The notes under the pieces: model-generated
What the model was told of the DNA's origin: nothing
What the model saw: only the letters and a program-made list of their open reading frames with translations
Database searches by the model: none
Made by a program: the position numbers and the translations under genes
Shown here: piece after piece, positions 25,914 through 33,668 of the stretch
Position numbering within the stretch: the stretch's first letter is position 1
Layout of the letters: each line of letters starts with the position of its first letter
NCBI GenBank assembly: GCA_012515075.1
Contig: JAAYZC010000002.1
Span: 1 to 64,000, forward strand
Length of the DNA stretch: 64,000 bases
Reading direction: 5' to 3'
DNA from: Thermoplasmatales archaeon
GTDB lineage: Archaea; Thermoplasmatota; Thermoplasmata; Methanomassiliicoccales; Methanomethylophilaceae

Positions 25914-27521
25914 ATGAGGCAGGACATAAAAGTGTTACTCCTGGACGGATACATAGACGACCCCGCCGCCCTGGGCGTACCCCCCTACATCTCCCCGATG
26001 GCCCGGGCCGTCGCCGGAGCCGCCATGGACACGGGTGCCGATGTGGAGTACATCACGATAGATTCGATCCGCAGAGGCAGGAGGCCCCCGGAGGCCGACG
26101 TCTCCGTTGTCCTGTCCGGAAACACCGTGCCAGGGAAGTATCTGAGGACGCTTCCCATGTCCTCCAAGGAGCTTTCCGCCCTTACCCCGAAGCTGTTTGG
26201 ATGGAGGATGATAGGGGGGTCATCCGCCAAGGGGCCCGCGGCGGCGGGTTTCGATTTCGCTGTGGGTACAGACCTCGCGGCCGCCTTGTACGACGGGATC
26301 TCCGGCAAAGAGGTCGGAGAAAGGCTCAGGTCGCTGGATGAATGGAACCGGTGGATGCTGCTGGGCGCGGACATAGTCAGGCAGCACCCGGACTTCCCGC
26401 ACCCCCTGATCGCCGAGATTGAGACGTTCAGGGGCTGCCACCGCTTCTGCACCGGAGGGTGCTCTTACTGCATCGAGCCCAGCAAGGGCAGGCCTCTGAT
26501 GCGTTCCCCGGAGGACATACTGGCGGAGGCCGAGAGGCTCAGGTCGCTGGGTGTCAGGAACGTCAGGGTCGGAGGACAGACCTGTATCCTGTCTTACGGG
26601 TCCGACCCGGATTCAGAGGTCCCGCGCCCTAATCCGGATGCCGTGAGGGAGCTGTTCGGAGGGCTTTCAGCAATGGGTTTCAACGTTCTTCATGTGGATA
26701 ACGCCAACCCCGCCGTGATATCCGAGCATCCGCACGAGTCCGAGGAGGTCCTGCGGATATTGGCGTCGATGTGCACTCCGGGGAACGTTCTCGCACTCGG
26801 CATGGAGACGGCCGACCCGCAGGTCATATCACTAAACAACCTCAACAGCACTCCCGACCAGGTCATGGACGCCCTGAGGATGATAAACCGCATAGGATCC
26901 GAGAGGGGAAGCAACGGCATGCCGCTCGTGCTTCCGGGGCTTAATTTCATTGCGGGACTGGACGGTGAGACCCGCGACACCTACGCCATGAACCTCGATT
27001 TCCTCAGGAAGGCTGCCGCGGAAGGACTCATGATAAGACGCATAAACATCAGGCAGGTCATGCCCGTCAGGAGAATGTTCGACACCTTTATCGATCAGGC
27101 CCTTTTCCGCAGGTTCAAGGAGAGTGTGCGCACCGAGATAGACAGGATGATGCTTGAGCGCATTGTCCCCCGGGGGACCGTGCTCAGGGACATCTACACG
27201 GAGTACAACGACGGCGGGGTCACATTCGGACGGCAGATCGGCTCCTACCCGCTGCTGGTGGGCATACCCTACCGCTTGGAGACGGGGAGGACCGTCGACG
27301 TCACGATACTGGACTGGGGATTCCGGTCTGTGACGGGCATAGAGTATCCCTTCCCCGTGAACACCGCACCGATGTCAGCGCTTTCAGCCCTTCCAGGGGT
27401 GGGCAAGAAGAGGGCGGCACGGATAGCCAGGGAGCGCCCAATCAGGGACGCGGAGCACCTCGGGGACATAATGGAGGATGCGGCCGCGACAGAGGACCTT
27501 CTGCGTCTCGTGACGTTCTGA
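25914..27521 (+). CDS. Radical SAM protein with C-terminal helix-hairpin-helix (COG1031-like)
   Basis: A 535-residue radical SAM enzyme. Residues 1-170 are a B12-binding-like or Rossmann-type N-domain with no clear cobalamin DxHxxG motif. The cluster motif CTGGCSYC (CxxxCxxC) is near residue 181, with an extra Cys in GCHRFC just before it. The barrel continues with FIAGLDGETRDTYAMNLDFLRK. Near residue 490 the helix-hairpin-helix SALPGVGKKRAARIARERP suggests nucleic-acid contact. This architecture matches an archaeal uncharacterised family (COG1031). The substrate is unknown; tRNA or DNA modification is a guess from the HhH. Confidence 0.85.
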   Translation: MRQDIKVLLLDGYIDDPAALGVPPYISPMARAVAGAAMDTGADVEYITIDSIRRGRRPPEADVSVVLSGNTVPGKYLRTLPMSSKELSALTPKLFGWRMIGGSSAKGPAAAGFDFAVGTDLAAALYDGISGKEVGERLRSLDEWNRWMLLGADIVRQHPDFPHPLIAEIETFRGCHRFCTGGCSYCIEPSKGRPLMRSPEDILAEAERLRSLGVRNVRVGGQTCILSYGSDPDSEVPRPNPDAVRELFGGLSAMGFNVLHVDNANPAVISEHPHESEEVLRILASMCTPGNVLALGMETADPQVISLNNLNSTPDQVMDALRMINRIGSERGSNGMPLVLPGLNFIAGLDGETRDTYAMNLDFLRKAAAEGLMIRRINIRQVMPVRRMFDTFIDQALFRRFKESVRTEIDRMMLERIVPRGTVLRDIYTEYNDGGVTFGRQIGSYPLLVGIPYRLETGRTVDVTILDWGFRSVTGIEYPFPVNTAPMSALSALPGVGKKRAARIARERPIRDAEHLGDIMEDAAATEDLLRLVTF

Positions 27522-27590
27522 TGGTTTTGGGAACCGGGTGCCTCGCTGTGATACTTTTGGGCTTTTATCTTTATTTTAGTAGCACATAAT

Positions 27591-27615
27591 ACATAAGAAT
27601 TTATAATTCGTATGT
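27591..27615. repeat. 11-bp inverted repeat around a TATA core
   Basis: Arms ACATAAGAATT and AATTCGTATGT match except at one position and flank TAT, so a TATA-like centre sits inside a palindrome. It lies in the spacer between the radical SAM gene and priL, about 150 bp before the priL start, too far to be that gene's core promoter. Confidence 0.55.
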
Positions 27616-27631
27616 TCTATTTCAATCTGAG

Positions 27632-27735
27632 ATGCATCCGGAAACCGGGTGTCCGCCGGAGTGACGATCGAACGGGCCGGTTATGCCTCCCCGGTCCGAG
27701 AGCGACCGACGGGGCGTCTGTCCGTGCAGGACGGA
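27632..27735 (+). other. GC-rich non-coding island before priL, possible small RNA
   Basis: About 100 bp of GC-rich sequence between two AT-rich promoter-like patches. It starts about 30 bp after the TATA core of the palindrome and ends in the hairpin GTCCGT-gcagg-ACGGAC. In-frame extension of priL through it is possible but gives sequence unlike the family. I see no box C/D or H/ACA pair that would name an RNA class. Confidence 0.25.
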
Positions 27736-27736
27736 C

Positions 27737-27746
27737 ATAAATATAT
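27737..27746 (+). promoter_or_regulatory. TATA box of priL
   Basis: The sequence ataaatatat lies about 28 bp before the ATG at 27769 and supports that start over the upstream GTG of the ORF track. Confidence 0.55.
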
Positions 27747-27768
27747 CCTGCGCCCCTTTTATGTTTCC

Positions 27769-28812
27769 ATGGACTCGCTTCTCGCTGCAAGGTTCCCTTT
27801 CCTCAAGGAATCCTCTACGTTAGCCGAGGAGAACTCCGCGGACCTGGATTCCCTGATAGGCTCTCCCATGTACGAGGCCGCCAGGTCCAGAGGCATCCAG
27901 CGGGTCGAGGATGCGATATCGGCATCCGAGGTGTCCTACATACCTCTGATGAACGAATACGACCGCCTTATGGAGATAATGTCGTATCCTTATGCCAGAA
28001 TGATAGTCTCCTGCGTAAACGACCGTTTCCTGACCAGGAGATACGCCCTTGCCGAGGCCGTCAGGATGAACAGGCTTCTGGGCGAGGAGGGCCCCGTGTC
28101 AGCGCTAGCAGTATCCAGGGAGCTGGGCCTCAACACCGTCGCCGACGACAACGGCGACCTCATGATGCACTTCAGCGATTACCTCAGATTCTCCAGCAGG
28201 ATAAAGAGCCAGGACTGGAAGCTCATAAACTCGGACCTGAGGGGCGGTTACGTGCATCTTCCCCACGAGCGTTTCGATCGCGTTCTGCAGAACGCCCTGC
28301 AGGACAGGATAGAGTCCGAACTCCCTCTTGACGTTCCAGACTATGTTCGGAGCGCCATAAAAAGGGACTTGGACCGCGCCTCGATGCTTCTTTCGGAGAT
28401 GAAGAGCCATTACAGCCCCTCCGGGGGCGGGCCGATAGACCTCGGGATGATGCCACCCTGCATGCGCACCATACTTGCGAATGCGCAGAACGGCATGAAC
28501 CTGCCGCATAGCGCAAGGTTCGCGGTGGTGTCCTTCCTGCACACCCTCGGGATGAACTCGGAGCAGATACTGGGCCTTTTCTCCCAGTCGCCGGATTTCG
28601 ATGAATCCAAATCGATCTACCAGATAAAGCACATAACCGGGGAGCTCTCGGGCACCGAAGGCTACACCCCGCCCGAATGCTCTACGATGAAGACCAACGG
28701 GATATGCTTCGATCCGGATGCCCTTTGCGGGAGGATAAACCATCCCCTGAGCTATTACCGCGCCAAGGCCCGTGGGCCTCGTCCCCCTGAGGGGGAGAGG
28801 GCTCAGGACTGA
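27769..28812 (+). CDS. priL: DNA primase large subunit PriL
   Basis: A 347-residue regulatory subunit of the archaeal-eukaryal primase, partner of PriS. The N-terminal helical domain begins DSLLAARFPFLKESS. The C-terminal iron-sulfur domain shows spaced Cys: one in MPPCMRTIL, one in PPECSTMKTNGICFDPDALCGRINHPLSYY, the latter holding three, as expected for the 4Fe-4S cluster. The ORF track starts 40 codons earlier; the TATA at 27737 and the family N-terminus favour the ATG at 27769. It ends by overlapping the convergent phospholipid synthase gene by 10 bp. Confidence 0.92.
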   Translation: MDSLLAARFPFLKESSTLAEENSADLDSLIGSPMYEAARSRGIQRVEDAISASEVSYIPLMNEYDRLMEIMSYPYARMIVSCVNDRFLTRRYALAEAVRMNRLLGEEGPVSALAVSRELGLNTVADDNGDLMMHFSDYLRFSSRIKSQDWKLINSDLRGGYVHLPHERFDRVLQNALQDRIESELPLDVPDYVRSAIKRDLDRASMLLSEMKSHYSPSGGGPIDLGMMPPCMRTILANAQNGMNLPHSARFAVVSFLHTLGMNSEQILGLFSQSPDFDESKSIYQIKHITGELSGTEGYTPPECSTMKTNGICFDPDALCGRINHPLSYYRAKARGPRPPEGERAQD

Positions 28813-29447
28813 TCCTCCCTGCCCATGTTGCGCCAGGTCACCACCGCCCTCTGCACCGCGGTCAGGTTGCCCGCCACTGCGAACCAGATAATCATGACCT
28901 CCATCCAGTTCAGGGTCACTCCCAGGATCTGGAAGGATCCGAATCCCGCCGCCAGCATTATCAGCTGCAGTATAGGGAAGACTGTGCTGAGGACCACCCT
29001 GTCGGCGCGTCCCAGCAGTCCTGCGTAAAGGCGCGGGGCGCCCACCGCCTGGGCCTGGGTGCCCATGTAAGATGTCAGCAGCACTCCCACCAGCGCGAGG
29101 ATGCCCAGATACGGATCGCACCAAGCGCTGACGGCGACCCCTCCTATCATGAAGACATCCGCATAACGATCGAAAACGTGGTCCAGGTAATCCCCCTTGC
29201 GAGAGGCTTTACCGGAGAGCTTGGCCACCTTCCCGTCCAAAGCATCCAGGTATCCCGAGAGGAGTACCACCAGGGCCCCTGCCGCCAGAAGCAGATGGTG
29301 TTGGTAGCTGAAGTACAGCAGAACTCCCGAGAGAAGCGCCAGAAGCAGACCCGCCCAGGATATCAGATTGGGGTTGACATTGATCATCCTCTTTGCCACC
29401 GGGGTCAGCGCGAAGTCGGCCCTCGATCTCTGTTCGTCTAGAACCAT
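28803..29447 (-). CDS. Archaetidylinositol phosphate synthase (CDP-alcohol phosphatidyltransferase)
   Basis: A 214-residue membrane enzyme with about six helices. The catalytic motif reads DALDGKVAKLSGKASRKGDYLDHVFD, matching D-x2-D-G-x2-A-x8-G-x3-D-x3-D except that the usual Arg is Lys. It would join CDP-archaeol to inositol phosphate or a similar alcohol. Location next to an AK6-like kinase gene is common in archaea. Its start overlaps that gene by 10 bp. Archaetidylserine or archaetidylglycerol synthesis are alternatives. Confidence 0.85.
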   Translation of the reverse strand: MVLDEQRSRADFALTPVAKRMINVNPNLISWAGLLLALLSGVLLYFSYQHHLLLAAGALVVLLSGYLDALDGKVAKLSGKASRKGDYLDHVFDRYADVFMIGGVAVSAWCDPYLGILALVGVLLTSYMGTQAQAVGAPRLYAGLLGRADRVVLSTVFPILQLIMLAAGFGSFQILGVTLNWMEVMIIWFAVAGNLTAVQRAVVTWRNMGREDQS

Positions 29448-29968
29448 CTGTCCATCTCCTCTCCCCAGTTGACGCTGCCCGGCAGGTACCTATCAACCTC
29501 CCCGCGGATAATATCTTCCACCGCGGCCACCGCGTGCGAGGTCCCGCCGGTGCAGTCTATCTCGTAGACCGGCCTTCCCGTTTCATCGGATTCACAGAGT
29601 ATCACATCCAGGGCCTCGGCCTGGACGTTCTCTGCCACCTTGCTCTCCGCGTATCCCCTGGATTCGAGCCTGGAGCGCAGGACGTCAGGATGGCATCTGA
29701 GCACGATTATGGCATCGCATTCCAGGTAATGGGACAGATGCCCTTCCATTATGACGGCGCCCCCGACCTCTCCGATACCGCGCAGGGATTCGGACAGAGC
29801 GTCCGTGTCCACCTCGTAGGTGTCCCTGGGGGAATCGAGGCGCCCCCGGAGATCGTGTTCGTTTATGTGTGCCGAAAGATCGATGACACGATAGCCTGCC
29901 GCGCGCAGTCCCTCCGAGACCGATGTCTTCCCTGTCCCGGGTGTGCCTGTCAGGGCGATCACCGTCAT
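29438..29968 (-). CDS. AK6/Fap7-like adenylate kinase
   Basis: A 176-residue P-loop kinase of the COG1936 type. Motifs are ALTGTPGTGKTSVSEGLRAAG at the start and VIMEGHLSHYLECDAIIVLRCHPDVLRSRLESRGY in the NMP/LID region. Relatives phosphorylate AMP and take part in small-subunit ribosome maturation (Fap7). The ORF track start at 30163 has no support; the ATG at 29968 lies one base after the PfkB stop. The stop codon is TAG, the second seen here. Read-through would add only 10 residues before a TGA, so pyrrolysine insertion cannot be excluded from sequence alone. Confidence 0.87.
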   Translation of the reverse strand: MTVIALTGTPGTGKTSVSEGLRAAGYRVIDLSAHINEHDLRGRLDSPRDTYEVDTDALSESLRGIGEVGGAVIMEGHLSHYLECDAIIVLRCHPDVLRSRLESRGYAESKVAENVQAEALDVILCESDETGRPVYEIDCTGGTSHAVAAVEDIIRGEVDRYLPGSVNWGEEMDRWF

Positions 29969-29969
29969 C

Positions 29970-30887
29970 TCATATCCTTCCCAGAAGGCCTTCGGCCCTT
30001 TCCATAACGGCGTCCCACGATGGTATGTTCGACAGGGCGCCCACGTCCTCCACGACGAAGGACGCCACTGCGGAAGCGGCCACCAGGGAGTCCGTGACGG
30101 ACAGCCCGTGATACCGCCCGGCGTAGAATCCCGCACGGTAGCCGTCCCCTGCGCCCGTGACATCGCGTACCCTGCGGGGGGTAACCGCCGGTATCTCCAG
30201 GGCCCTGCCGTCTATGTACGCTATGCTGCCCTGCGACCCCTTTGTGCACACCACCAGCTCCTTGTCGATGCCGGAGAGGTCCCCTGCGCCGAGATACCCC
30301 AGTATGTATCCCATCTCGTGCTGGTTGCAGAAAAGCATATCCGTGAGCTCCAGGGCCCTGCGGAACCTCTCCCCGTCCCAGGCCTTGTAGACCTCCTGGG
30401 CCGGATCCAGGGCGATTCTTCCCCCGGAGGCCCTGACCGTGCCCATGACCGATATGTAGTAATCCGGCTCGCCGGTGCAGAAGTGTGTGTACTCGGACTT
30501 ACCGGCGTTGGAAGTCAGATACCTGCCCAGTTTCGTGGCATGCCCCTGGGGGCCCTGGTAGAACAGAACCTTCTGGTCCATCCCTCCGTCGTTCACGACG
30601 ATAGCCTGAGATGTCTCATACTCCGGCACCTTCACGAACTCGTCCATGATCAGCCCCTTGGACCTCATCGTGTCCTCGTACTTGGGAGGGAAGTCCTCTC
30701 CCACGAAGGCGCAGATGGCCGTGGGAACCCCCAGTGACGCCGCCATCACCGCGATGTTGGCGCCCGTGCCTCCCAGCCTCGTGTCCTTCCTGGTTATGTC
30801 CGCAGAGGTGTTCTTCCTCGGGAATTCATCGACGAAGACTATCTGATCTATGGAGACGTGGCCGTAGACCGAAAGGAACGGTCTCAT
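29970..30887 (-). CDS. PfkB-family sugar or nucleoside kinase
   Basis: A 305-residue ribokinase-fold enzyme. The N-terminal motif RLGGTGANIAVMAASLG and the C-terminal RDVTGAGDGYRAGFYAGRYHG, with the catalytic Asp of GAGD, are intact. Its ATG overlaps the stop of the AdoHcy hydrolase gene (TGATG). Because that enzyme releases adenosine (or inosine in some methanogens), a nucleoside kinase role is the most economical reading. Family members also act on ribose or fructose, so the substrate is inference. Confidence 0.88.
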   Translation of the reverse strand: MRPFLSVYGHVSIDQIVFVDEFPRKNTSADITRKDTRLGGTGANIAVMAASLGVPTAICAFVGEDFPPKYEDTMRSKGLIMDEFVKVPEYETSQAIVVNDGGMDQKVLFYQGPQGHATKLGRYLTSNAGKSEYTHFCTGEPDYYISVMGTVRASGGRIALDPAQEVYKAWDGERFRRALELTDMLFCNQHEMGYILGYLGAGDLSGIDKELVVCTKGSQGSIAYIDGRALEIPAVTPRRVRDVTGAGDGYRAGFYAGRYHGLSVTDSLVAASAVASFVVEDVGALSNIPSWDAVMERAEGLLGRI

Positions 30888-32128
30888 CAGGTGCCTTCCT
30901 CCCATCCGGTTATGTAATCCTTCTGCTCGTCGGAGAGGCGGTCTATGCTCACACCCATGGCCTCCAGTTTGATACCTGCGATCAGACCGTCTATCTCCGG
31001 CGGTACGGTGCACACCCGCTTCCCCAGGGACCTGTGGTTTCTCACTAGGTACTCAGCCGATAGGGCCTGCACGGCGAAGCTCATGTCCATTATCTCGGCC
31101 GGATGCCCCTGGCCGGCGGCCAGGTTCATCAGGCGGCCCTCGGCCACCAGATACAGTCTGCGGCCGTCCTTCATCCGGTACTCGTCGACGTGCTCGCGAA
31201 CCCGTACCCGGGACGAGGACATGGATTCCAGATCCTTCTTGGAGATCTCGTTGTCGAAATGACCGACGTTGCCCATTATGCATCCGTCCTTCATTACCTC
31301 CAGATGCTCGGATGTTATTATGTCCTTGCACCCGGTGACCGTTATAACCGTGTCGGCCGTCCTCACGGCCTCCGCCATCCTCATGACCTCGAACCCGTCC
31401 ATCTTCGCCTCTATGGCCTTTATCGGGTCCACCTCCGTCACCGTGACGCTGGCCCCCAGGCCCTTGCCCCTCATGGCCACACCTTTGCCGCACCATCCGT
31501 AGCCCGCTACCACCAGCCTCTTCCCGGCCAAGACCAGGTTGGTGGCGTTCATCCACCCGTCGAAGGCGGACTGCCCGGTGCCGTATCTGTTGTCGAACAG
31601 GAACTTCATCTTGGCATCGTTCACCGCGATAACGGGGAACTCCAGTCTGCCTTCCGCCGCCATGGCCCTGAGACGTATCACCCCGGTTGTCGTCTCCTCG
31701 TTGGCGCCTTTCACGTTGGCCAGCGCATCGCGTCTGACGGTGTGCAGCATGGCGATTAGGTCCGCTCCATCGTCTATCACGTAGTCGGGCTGCATGTCCA
31801 GGACGCTGTTGAGGTTCGCATAGTATTCCTCCTGGGTCTCCCCCTTCCTTGCGTAGACCTCCAGACCGTACTCCTCCCTCAGGGCCAAGGCCACCGAATC
31901 GTCCGTGGAGAGCGGGTTGCATGATGCCAGCCGTATGCTGGCCCCCGCATCCGCCAGGGTCAGAGCCAGTATCCCGGTCTTGGCCTCGGTGTGCAGGGCC
32001 ATGCCTATCCTGACCCCTTCGAGAGGCCTCTCCCTGCGGAAGCGCTCCCTTATCTTTCCCAGGACCGGCATGTGGGCCTCCGCCCAATGCAGCCTGAGCT
32101 TCCCCTTCTCAAGCAATTGATCGTCCAT
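30887..32128 (-). CDS. ahcY: S-adenosylhomocysteine (or S-inosylhomocysteine) hydrolase
   Basis: A 413-residue enzyme that clears the product inhibitor left by SAM-dependent methylation. Visible motifs are ALHTEAKTGILALTLADAGA, the catalytic Lys/Asp segment VNDAKMKFLFDNRYGTGQS, the NAD loop VVAGYGWCGKGVAMRGKG and GNVGHFDNEI. The C-terminus is the short archaeal form. It follows the phosphopantothenate synthetase gene directly and overlaps the PfkB gene. In some methanogens the homologue prefers S-inosylhomocysteine; sequence alone does not settle this. Confidence 0.94.
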   Translation of the reverse strand: MDDQLLEKGKLRLHWAEAHMPVLGKIRERFRRERPLEGVRIGMALHTEAKTGILALTLADAGASIRLASCNPLSTDDSVALALREEYGLEVYARKGETQEEYYANLNSVLDMQPDYVIDDGADLIAMLHTVRRDALANVKGANEETTTGVIRLRAMAAEGRLEFPVIAVNDAKMKFLFDNRYGTGQSAFDGWMNATNLVLAGKRLVVAGYGWCGKGVAMRGKGLGASVTVTEVDPIKAIEAKMDGFEVMRMAEAVRTADTVITVTGCKDIITSEHLEVMKDGCIMGNVGHFDNEISKKDLESMSSSRVRVREHVDEYRMKDGRRLYLVAEGRLMNLAAGQGHPAEIMDMSFAVQALSAEYLVRNHRSLGKRVCTVPPEIDGLIAGIKLEAMGVSIDRLSDEQKDYITGWEEGT

Positions 32129-32878
32129 TCAGTGTCCTCCTTCGAACTCTCTCATCAGGTTTGCGCATATGCTCTCCACCGTCGCCCTGCGGTTCTCCGC
32201 ATTGGAGAAGCCCTCGACCTCCGAGACGGCATCCCCGCGGGACATCCCCCTCACGAAGGACGTTATGTTATCAAGTGCCCTGGACATCTCGTCAGATATC
32301 GAGACGGTGGCGGTCCTGGATGTACGGGACAGGGGATTCAGGTCTATGGAGATGACGACCTTCCCCATCCCGACCAGCGCCTCAGCGCGGTCGCCGTCCT
32401 CTATCGGAACGAGTATCACGTCTGAATCGAATATCCCCTCTTTCGTACAGAGGGCCCTGTCCGAAGAAAGACCGGGTATCCGGGAATCCGGATCCCTCCC
32501 CAGCACCTCGTCCGCACCCTCGGATTCCAGATACGATATCAGCATCTCCATCCTCTCCTCGGTGCGATGGAATATGTTCACCTCCAGCTTCGCCGGGATG
32601 ACCCTTGCCAGCTCTATGAGCCTCTTGGCGTCCAGCGCGGCGGCGTTCCCGTTGACGCAGACCACCGGGTTCCTTGCCCTGATCAGGTACGCTGCGGCGG
32701 CGCGCTCCGCCCGGAGCGAGGCGCCGAGGGTCCTCTCCCCCATCAGGTAGTCGAACGCCTCGCCCCTTCCGTGGGATATGAGACCCGTCGGGTTGACCAG
32801 TCCTTTCCCCACCATCTCCGCCAGCCGCTCCCTGGTCATTAGCGATCTGTATCTCGGATGGTCCTCGGGTATGCTCAC
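32129..32878 (-). CDS. 4-phosphopantoate--beta-alanine ligase (archaeal PPS)
   Basis: A 249-residue enzyme of coenzyme A synthesis found in archaea, joining phosphopantoate and beta-alanine. The family N-terminus IPEDHPRYRSLMTRERLAEMVGKGLVNPTGLISHGRGEAFDYLMGE is clear. Further conserved parts are NGNAAAL and VEVNIFHRTEERM-like (here LEVNIFHRTEERMEMLI). The ORF track begins 63 codons upstream, but the family start is at the GTG 32878. The partner pantoate kinase is not in the window. First gene of the five-gene operon running to the phospholipid synthase. Confidence 0.92.
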   Translation of the reverse strand: MSIPEDHPRYRSLMTRERLAEMVGKGLVNPTGLISHGRGEAFDYLMGERTLGASLRAERAAAAYLIRARNPVVCVNGNAAALDAKRLIELARVIPAKLEVNIFHRTEERMEMLISYLESEGADEVLGRDPDSRIPGLSSDRALCTKEGIFDSDVILVPIEDGDRAEALVGMGKVVISIDLNPLSRTSRTATVSISDEMSRALDNITSFVRGMSRGDAVSEVEGFSNAENRRATVESICANLMREFEGGH

Positions 32879-32948
32879 GTCCGACCATACTGCGGAGTCC
32901 CCATTTAGGGTTATCGTTAATAGGGGGAAAGCAATCCGGAGGGGTGCA

Positions 32949-33668
32949 ATGCCCGACATACGCATAGTCTTCGTGGGCGCCAAGTTCGAGGGCAACATAG
33001 GCGCTGTCTGCAGGTCCATGGCCAACTTCGATTTCGGAGAGCTGTATCTCGTGGATCCGTGCCCCATAGGGGATGACGCCTATCGGCGGGCGAAGGGCGG
33101 ATCCGATATACTGGACGCATCCAGGAAGGTGGGAACCCTGGAAGAGGCCCTGGAAGGGTGCTTCCTCGTCGTGGGCACCAGCGGAATCGTGACCGAGGGG
33201 GACAAGAACTACACCCGCATACCCACCACCGCGAGGGAGTTCGCGGAAAGCACAAAGAAGTATCCGGAGAAGATCGCCATACTCTTCGGAAGGGAGGACA
33301 CGGGCCTTTTCCAGGAAGAACTGGAGAAGTGCGATGTGCTCATACACATACCGTCCAGCAGGACCTGTCCCGTCCTGAACGTGTCACACGCCGCCAACGT
33401 GGTCATGTACGAGATATTCCAGGCGGGCCATGGCACGGAGCATCCCGTTCCGGCCGATCCGGGGGAAAGGGAGCTTATGCAAAGGTTCTTCGATGACCTG
33501 TTGGAGGCGATAGAATACCCCGAGCACAGAAAGGAGGGCACCCGGGTCATGTTCAGAAGACTCATGGGACGTGCTGTCCCCTCGAAATACGAGTACAACA
33601 CGGTAATGGGCGTGTTCGGCGATGCGGCCCGCATCATCAGAAGACTTCATGGGCCAAAATGGGGATGA
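32949..33668 (+). CDS. trmJ: tRNA (cytidine/uridine-32-2'-O)-methyltransferase TrmJ-like (SPOUT)
   Basis: A 239-residue SPOUT methylase. The N-terminal IRIVFVGAKFEGNIGAVCRSMANFDFGELYLVDP is the RNA/SAM knot start. ILFGREDTGLFQEELEKCD and the third motif IPSSRTCPVLNVSHAANVVMYEIF complete the trefoil knot. The C-terminal helical tail is the length expected for archaeal TrmJ. The ATG at 32949 has GGAGG eight bases upstream; the longer track ORF starts inside the divergent gene. Its 3' end overlaps the convergent ftsZ-like gene by 32 bp. Confidence 0.9.
   Translation: MPDIRIVFVGAKFEGNIGAVCRSMANFDFGELYLVDPCPIGDDAYRRAKGGSDILDASRKVGTLEEALEGCFLVVGTSGIVTEGDKNYTRIPTTAREFAESTKKYPEKIAILFGREDTGLFQEELEKCDVLIHIPSSRTCPVLNVSHAANVVMYEIFQAGHGTEHPVPADPGERELMQRFFDDLLEAIEYPEHRKEGTRVMFRRLMGRAVPSKYEYNTVMGVFGDAARIIRRLHGPKWG

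Noticed and set aside
27649-27768. 40-codon N-terminal extension of PriL
   Set aside because: The sequence is unlike the family, and a TATA box at 27737 fits the downstream ATG.
28781-28800. CCCCCTGAGGGGG hairpin
   Set aside because: It lies inside the priL coding region near its end, so it may be only coding sequence.
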